Part shown: piece after piece, positions 27,438 to 31,887 of the stretch
Layout of the letters: every line of letters starts with the position of its first letter
Numbering within the stretch: position 1 is the first letter of the stretch
NCBI GenBank assembly: GCA_003116975.1
Contig: BGKB01000306.1
Location: 1-31,887 of the forward strand
Length of the DNA stretch: 31,887 nt
Direction: 5' to 3'
DNA from: Aurantiochytrium sp. KH105
Taxonomy: Eukaryota > Sar > Bigyra > Thraustochytrida > Thraustochytriidae
The notes under the pieces: model-generated
Seen by the model: only the letters and a program-made list of their open reading frames with translations
Told to the model about the DNA's origin: nothing
Database searches by the model: none
Position numbers and translations under genes: made by a program

Positions 27438-29246
27438 ATGCCTACTAGTTTGGCGTCAGTTGCGCCAACGCCTGAAGCAAACGTGTCTGATCCAATCGCG
27501 GAAAGTGCAAGCAATCCCTTGGTTGCCCCTCTGAATAGCGTGGATAATGAGAATGCTCTCGACAATCGTACAAAACATGGCAGGTCTGTGCAAGGTGATC
27601 ACCAGGACCGCCTTCTAGTGCCCGTATTCATACCTCGCGTTCTCGATCCTGACGACACTCTAGCAAGACGTATGTGCATGGCACCTTGGATTGATGCATT
27701 TTGCTCTGCACACGGTGTCGAATTTGTCATTATGGCTTCCGTCTTTTGCGCTATCGCCGGTCTCTATATATTTAGCGAAGACTACAAGATAGGTTTCTTG
27801 GTCGGCCAGGGAATCTGGCTCATCGTCGTCCCACTCTTGGGGTGCAGGACGAAAATTATTCAGCTCCTCTTCACTTCATTCTTACCATGCTATATGCTTA
27901 TGACTCAAACCCTCGTGGTCGTTCTGGTCTTCTTACTCTACACAGGCGTCTACGTTGGATTGTCTACCGCGATGATCTCGGTTGAGACAACTTCATGCGT
28001 GCTATGGGATGCGTTACCCGCGAAACTTCGCCGAAAAGTATTTCCAGCGCTCCTCGCAGTTTCCTTTGTATGTACCGGAGGATCCATTAAAATTTCGCTC
28101 GACTTTAACCGCACAATAGCAGACGAAAGCTCGAGCTCGATGGCTATTCGCGCATCCGGCGCCGCGTTGACCTTTAGCGTGTACACTTTTCATCTCTTTT
28201 GGGCTACATATAGACGACCCTTGGAAATGGCGGCCGTGACATCTCGCATGCAGACTCTCAAAGTAAGTCGGCACGACTTTCAGGAGCTAAGATCTCAAGT
28301 CACCAGAATTAAGATACGCGCAAGTACGGTAGATCCGCCAAATAAAGTGGAAATTTCGCCGGGCATCGACGAGCTTGTGGACGTTCTCTATTCACCTGTT
28401 CCACCTCGCGTCATCAACACGCGTCAAACGATTGGCGCCATGGTGCTTGGAAAGACTTTCTGCAATGGTATCTTCCTTCTCCACAAGCGGATCCCCGGGT
28501 ACAACATAATTGGAACCGTTCTCACGTTGGCAATGTATGCTTGTTTAGGTCACGCGTTTTGGGCCTTTGAGGAGCCGAGGCAAGAGATCATAGTGGCTTT
28601 GGGCTGTCTCGGGGGTTGGTTCCTGGTCACAACGTTGCCCCTCACAAACCACTGTCTCCTGAAGCTTATCCTAACGACCTTTGAGGGACGCCTCGTCTTG
28701 ACGGTGCAATGCCTGAGCTGTAGCATCATGCTCTACATGTTTCCGAGAAAGGCCACGGTGGTTATCTTTGTTATTTCCATGCAGCTCTTTCAAGGCCTTA
28801 TTTCGGACGCGTGGCCATCCTTTATCACGGGATATCGTCTACGTGCTGTCGGACATGGAACGAATAGCGCCATGCTTGGGGCGATATTCTACTGTATTCA
28901 AAACGAAGCCTTCCTCGGGGGAATGCATTCGTCACGAAACCTTGAAATCTACCTCCCTCTCGGAATCGTCGTCAAACTCAAAGCTGTGCTTCTAAGTGCA
29001 ATCACTATTAACCTTGCTTTCACGCTCAAGTGGTTCTGTCTGGCTCTGATAGGTACCAGGTTGTGCCTAATTTTACGTGCCCCGATTGTCCTCACGCAAA
29101 TGCCGCGCTCGGAATTCCAAAAGTATGAGCGCTTGTGTTATCTGAATCTAAGCCTCGGCCCCAAAGGTTCAGAGCCGCTGTCAAAGCCCCCGCCCCCCTT
29201 GCATAGCAGTCCACGAGAGGCTGGTAGAGCCTCGGTTGCTCATTGA
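27438..29246 (+). CDS. Multi-pass membrane protein, unrecognised family, copy A
   Basis: 602 aa from ATG 27438, with about 10-11 hydrophobic segments and no match I can name. A soluble N-terminus of about 90 residues precedes segments at about 94-113, 118-135, 141-178 (probably two), 202-218, 237-257, 357-377, 383-403, about 418-435, 439-456 and about 512-538. A cytosol-sized hydrophilic loop (258-345) splits the membrane part into two halves. Conserved with the next gene: FTSFLPCYMLMTQT (145-158), WDALP (190-194), TYRRP (257-261), LYSPVPPRVINTRQTIGA (317-334), LLHKRIPGY (347-355), ISDAWPSFITGYRLRAVGHG (455-474) and RAPIVLTQMPRSEFQKYE (547-564). It could be a transporter or channel-like protein; no substrate motif is visible. 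There is no cleavable signal peptide. Confidence 0.85.
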   Translation: MPTSLASVAPTPEANVSDPIAESASNPLVAPLNSVDNENALDNRTKHGRSVQGDHQDRLLVPVFIPRVLDPDDTLARRMCMAPWIDAFCSAHGVEFVIMASVFCAIAGLYIFSEDYKIGFLVGQGIWLIVVPLLGCRTKIIQLLFTSFLPCYMLMTQTLVVVLVFLLYTGVYVGLSTAMISVETTSCVLWDALPAKLRRKVFPALLAVSFVCTGGSIKISLDFNRTIADESSSSMAIRASGAALTFSVYTFHLFWATYRRPLEMAAVTSRMQTLKVSRHDFQELRSQVTRIKIRASTVDPPNKVEISPGIDELVDVLYSPVPPRVINTRQTIGAMVLGKTFCNGIFLLHKRIPGYNIIGTVLTLAMYACLGHAFWAFEEPRQEIIVALGCLGGWFLVTTLPLTNHCLLKLILTTFEGRLVLTVQCLSCSIMLYMFPRKATVVIFVISMQLFQGLISDAWPSFITGYRLRAVGHGTNSAMLGAIFYCIQNEAFLGGMHSSRNLEIYLPLGIVVKLKAVLLSAITINLAFTLKWFCLALIGTRLCLILRAPIVLTQMPRSEFQKYERLCYLNLSLGPKGSEPLSKPPPPLHSSPREAGRASVAH

Positions 29247-29568
29247 CGTTGGCACGACTAGCCTGCCTACACGGCCTATCCTTCGGGCCTCATAAGGACA
29301 GGTTTTTTCTTTTTTTTTTCCTTCTTTTTTTTCCGTTTTTCTCGTTGACGTTGCGATATCAGGGATCAGGGATCAGGCCTCTTGCATTGATTGGGGTGGC
29401 AAAGGTGAAGCGAGGTTCTTGTGTCGAGTGTAGGTGCAACTGACGTTTACGCGAGCAAAATGGGCACTACGTCTACTCTCACTTGCTGGTACTGTTGGAT
29501 GGATGTCGAAATCCTAGTTCGAGGTCTCGCGAAACGGCCAAATCCACCGGATACGTCATCCTCCTGCC
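29247..29568. other. Spacer between the tandem membrane-protein paralogues
   Basis: 322 nt with a long pyrimidine/T-rich tract (about 29301-29340), three copies of a 7-nt unit ATCAGGG (the last incomplete) at about 29358-29377, and TTGACGTTG twice (near 29249 and 29345). This must hold the 3' UTR of copy A and the promoter of copy B. Confidence 0.5.
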
Positions 29569-31593
29569 ATGGATGCGCTGGATCAAAAGATTGAGCGTGC
29601 GCGCCGCGGTCAAGCAAAGCCATATGACGGGATCATGCCGTCCGCGACAGTGTCGCCGGCGCCGGCATCTATACATTCTGCTGAGCTTTTGCTCGCTCGT
29701 GCACCCGGTGCGCAAGGGTTTCGCGCTGCTGACAAGCACCAATCAAAGCGCGCCCGCCAACCAGATTTTGCAGAGCAGAAAAGTTCGAGGAAACGTAGAA
29801 GATTCACCCTATTTGCCACGCACAAAAAATTGCACCAAGAAAGTACTCTCTACTGGATCGACGAAGACGCCTTGGAAGTCAACGTTCGCCGTGAGCGATT
29901 CCTTTTCCCGCACTTTAAGCCCATCGTGATCAACCCAAATGCTACGTGGGCAGGAAGTGTCCGACTACCTCGCACCATCGAGACAATTGGCTTAAAGTAC
30001 AGCTCCCACATTTATGTGATGACCAGTTGCTTCTTGATGTTGACAGGGCTATTTATTCTTCTCTATATGTACGACATTGCATTTGCAATGAGTATGGGGA
30101 TCTTACCCATATTCTTTCTGCAGGTTCTCGCTCAACCAAAAATTGTCACGCTTTGCTTCACTTCGTTTATGCCGTGCTATATCATGTTTTGCCAGACAGC
30201 CTTGATCATCATCGTGTCCATTCTCTATGACAGTACGTACGGAAACATTGCCACAGCAACAATTGGGTATCATTCCAGCGTTGCTATTTTTTTTGATGCG
30301 ATGCCTATGACCGTCAAAAGCAAAGTGTACGCTATGCTTCCCATCTATGTCCTAATTTGCGTCAGCGGGTCAATCAGAATGCTCTTGGACCAGACCGGTC
30401 CGGATTCTTCTCATGACGCTAACATTCAGATCCAAGGTCTGAGAGAATCTTTGGCGAGCCGGGCTGCAAGTTTTTCGGTCAATGTGGCAATTTTTGGTGT
30501 TCATATATTCGTTTCAGTATGGAGACGGCCAGCAGTGCTCGCCTCGGTCCCAGCTCAAATGCGCGTCATCAAGGCCGTGCCCCGAAGCCTAAGCCGCATT
30601 GTTGCTCAAATTCACGCAATGCAGGCTTGGGAGCGTCGAGCTCGGCAGTCAGACATCAGCTACAAGAACTCTTTTCGAGATCCTGGTGCACGCGGCCAAA
30701 GCGAGTTGGTCCGAGTGCTTCTTTCACCGGTGGTGCCGGTCTTGATAAATTCGCGAGAATCAATCGGCGCTTCTTTGTTCGGCGAGAGAGTTGGAAATCT
30801 CCCGTTTCTTCTGCACAAGCATGTACCAGGGTACCCAGTGCTGGGCCCTCTGATAATGTTTGCAGCGTTTGCAGTCCTCTCGTGGGCGCTTTTCCCTCAA
30901 GAAAGGGTGTCAAAAACACACTGGATCCCTGTCGTGGTGCTGGTTGGGTGGACTTCCTTGGCGACGGTCCCACTCGCGAATCTTCGTCTGTGCCGACTTT
31001 TGTTGGCTGATTTTGAGACACGAATGTTTTTCGCCATTAAAACAATCTGCATTGCACTCATGGCAAGTATGCACTCGTGGGAGGCCAATCTCATTCTCTT
31101 TTCGGCTTTGGCTTTCTTGTACAACAGTATTATCTCCGATGCATGGCCAACATTCATCGTACAAGGTCGCAAGCGTGCGTATGGTCACGGGCTTAATCTC
31201 ATGCTCGTCAGCGCCTTATACGCAGGTTCCCGCCTTGATATACTATTGGATGGCATCAACGAAGAACGAAACCATCGCCTATCCTTTGCGGGAAAAATAC
31301 ACATTGAAGTGAAGGGCATCACGGAAAGTTTGCTCCTGATGATTGCTGTATTCACTCTTCGGTGCTTAATCCTTTCCCTAGTAAGGCCTGACTGTTGTGT
31401 CATTCTCAAGGCGCCAGTTGTCTCCATCATCATGCCTCGTGAAGAGCTCACTCGCTACGAGCTATTATACAAAGAGGCAGTGAGAAAGGCACGTCATTCT
31501 GACCAAGTGGCTAACAAGGATGATATTGCTCCAATTCAGAGCGAGTCCAAGTCCTTGACAGAGACCACAAAAGCCAAGGAGCAAATGGAGTAA
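29569..31593 (+). CDS. Multi-pass membrane protein, unrecognised family, copy B (paralogue of the preceding gene)
   Basis: 674 aa from ATG 29569 (context CTGCCATGG). It has a longer basic N-terminus than copy A (about 145 residues, with KSSRKRRRF at 71-79), then the same membrane plan with segments at about 147-168, 173-187, 193-220, 253-270, 300-317, 425-442, 451-469, 487-503, 507-524 and 586-604. Aligned blocks: FTSFMPCYIMFCQT (198-211), FDAMP (242-246), VWRRP (317-321), LLSPVVPVLINSRESIGA (384-401), LLHKHVPGY (415-423), ISDAWPTFIVQGRKRAYGHG (522-541) and KAPVVSIIMPREELTRYE (614-631). The C-terminal 40 residues are charged. Order, spacing and polarity match copy A, so tandem duplication is clear; sequence divergence is large, so it is old. 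Function unknown; membrane transport is a guess. Confidence 0.85.
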   Translation: MDALDQKIERARRGQAKPYDGIMPSATVSPAPASIHSAELLLARAPGAQGFRAADKHQSKRARQPDFAEQKSSRKRRRFTLFATHKKLHQESTLYWIDEDALEVNVRRERFLFPHFKPIVINPNATWAGSVRLPRTIETIGLKYSSHIYVMTSCFLMLTGLFILLYMYDIAFAMSMGILPIFFLQVLAQPKIVTLCFTSFMPCYIMFCQTALIIIVSILYDSTYGNIATATIGYHSSVAIFFDAMPMTVKSKVYAMLPIYVLICVSGSIRMLLDQTGPDSSHDANIQIQGLRESLASRAASFSVNVAIFGVHIFVSVWRRPAVLASVPAQMRVIKAVPRSLSRIVAQIHAMQAWERRARQSDISYKNSFRDPGARGQSELVRVLLSPVVPVLINSRESIGASLFGERVGNLPFLLHKHVPGYPVLGPLIMFAAFAVLSWALFPQERVSKTHWIPVVVLVGWTSLATVPLANLRLCRLLLADFETRMFFAIKTICIALMASMHSWEANLILFSALAFLYNSIISDAWPTFIVQGRKRAYGHGLNLMLVSALYAGSRLDILLDGINEERNHRLSFAGKIHIEVKGITESLLLMIAVFTLRCLILSLVRPDCCVILKAPVVSIIMPREELTRYELLYKEAVRKARHSDQVANKDDIAPIQSESKSLTETTKAKEQME

Positions 31594-31887
31594 AGATTCG
31601 CGTTTCTTCAGGAGCAAGACTGACTTTGAAAGTCAAGTCTTACAACAGTCAAACGCGATCTGTTGTTCCAGCTCTTCTCTTAAACATCCTTTCCGGCAAG
31701 ACCTCTGATCACTCACTCTTTATTATTTTTATAAGTGATTAAACTTCGAAGCTCAATGAGGCATATATATACCTTAAGAAAAGATCCGTTGTGCAAAACG
31801 AAATGCCAGTGTGTACTACCATTACATGATTGAAGATCAAGATCTTCGTTCAAGTTTTTTTTTTAAGACCGTCTCCACGTAAGACCA
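31594..31887. other. 3' flank of copy B to window end
   Basis: 294 nt, AT-rich after 31700. It contains the hairpin at 31595-31660, TATATATA near 31763, and a perfect hairpin GAAGATC-AA-GATCTTC (31832-31847) followed 7 nt later by ten T (31855-31864), which looks terminator-like. No coding frame. Confidence 0.5.
31595..31660 (+). other. Two-stem imperfect hairpin in the 3' UTR of copy B
   Basis: The outer stem GAT-(T)-CGCGTTT (31595-31605) pairs with AAACGCG-ATC (31651-31660): 10 bp with one bulge. The inner stem AAGACT-GACTT (31616-31626) pairs with AAGTC-(A)-AGTCTT (31630-31641): 11 bp, one bulged A, TGA loop. An internal loop of 10 and 9 nt separates them. It begins 2 nt after the stop codon. 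Confidence 0.6.

Noticed and set aside
29358..29377. ATCAGGG repeats as an interstitial telomere
   Set aside because: Only about three copies, and the unit differs from the TTAGGG type; it is more likely a short tandem duplication.

Overview
The window reads as nuclear DNA of a compact eukaryotic genome. Genes are long, apparently intronless and spaced by 0.2-1.3 kb. Proteins are typically eukaryotic (cohesin SMC1, a PP4 regulatory subunit R2, a Gtt1-type glutathione transferase), low-complexity tracts (poly-Q, poly-A, poly-S, poly-D, SD repeats) are frequent, and GC is high in coding DNA with AT-richer spacers. A thraustochytrid/labyrinthulomycete-like stramenopile would fit best. That is inference from style, not from a marker gene.

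Layout, left to right. (1) 1-2198, minus: 5' part of a gene for a Sel1-repeat protein with a poly-Q tract, running off the left edge. (2) 2728-6744, minus: full-length cohesin SMC1. (3) 7581-8300, plus: small secreted-type single-pass membrane protein, divergent from SMC1. (4) 8671-9837, minus: proline-rich N-terminus with two C-terminal membrane helices. (5) 10238-11458, minus: amidohydrolase-2 family metal-dependent hydrolase. (6) 12481-14907, minus: nuclear-looking acidic/coiled-coil/helical protein, possibly (weakly) an SLF2/Nse6-like Smc5/6 partner. (7) 16214-16894, plus: glutathione S-transferase. (8) 17250-19985, plus: large unknown protein with poly-Ala. (9) 20537-21196, plus: PPP4R2. 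(10) 21680-23794, minus: SAM-methyltransferase-like protein with C-terminal TPRs and a candidate N-myristoylation signal. (11) 23977-26619, minus: degenerate EF-hand protein with an extremely GC-rich 3' part. (12, 13) 27438-29246 and 29569-31593, plus: two tandem paralogous multi-pass membrane proteins of a family I do not recognise.

The genes do not form an operon or an obvious pathway; this is an ordinary eukaryotic gene neighbourhood. Several start codons were moved from the longest open frame to the first in-frame ATG, because the longer frames begin with GTG or TTG. I saw no tRNA, rRNA, CRISPR, transposase or viral gene.

The parts most worth a second look are: the tandem membrane-protein family; a long two-stem hairpin directly after the second paralogue's stop codon; the lipid-anchor-like N-terminus on the TPR methyltransferase; a possible Smc5/6-related factor; and CAG/CTG runs read as Gln, Ala and Ser in three different genes.
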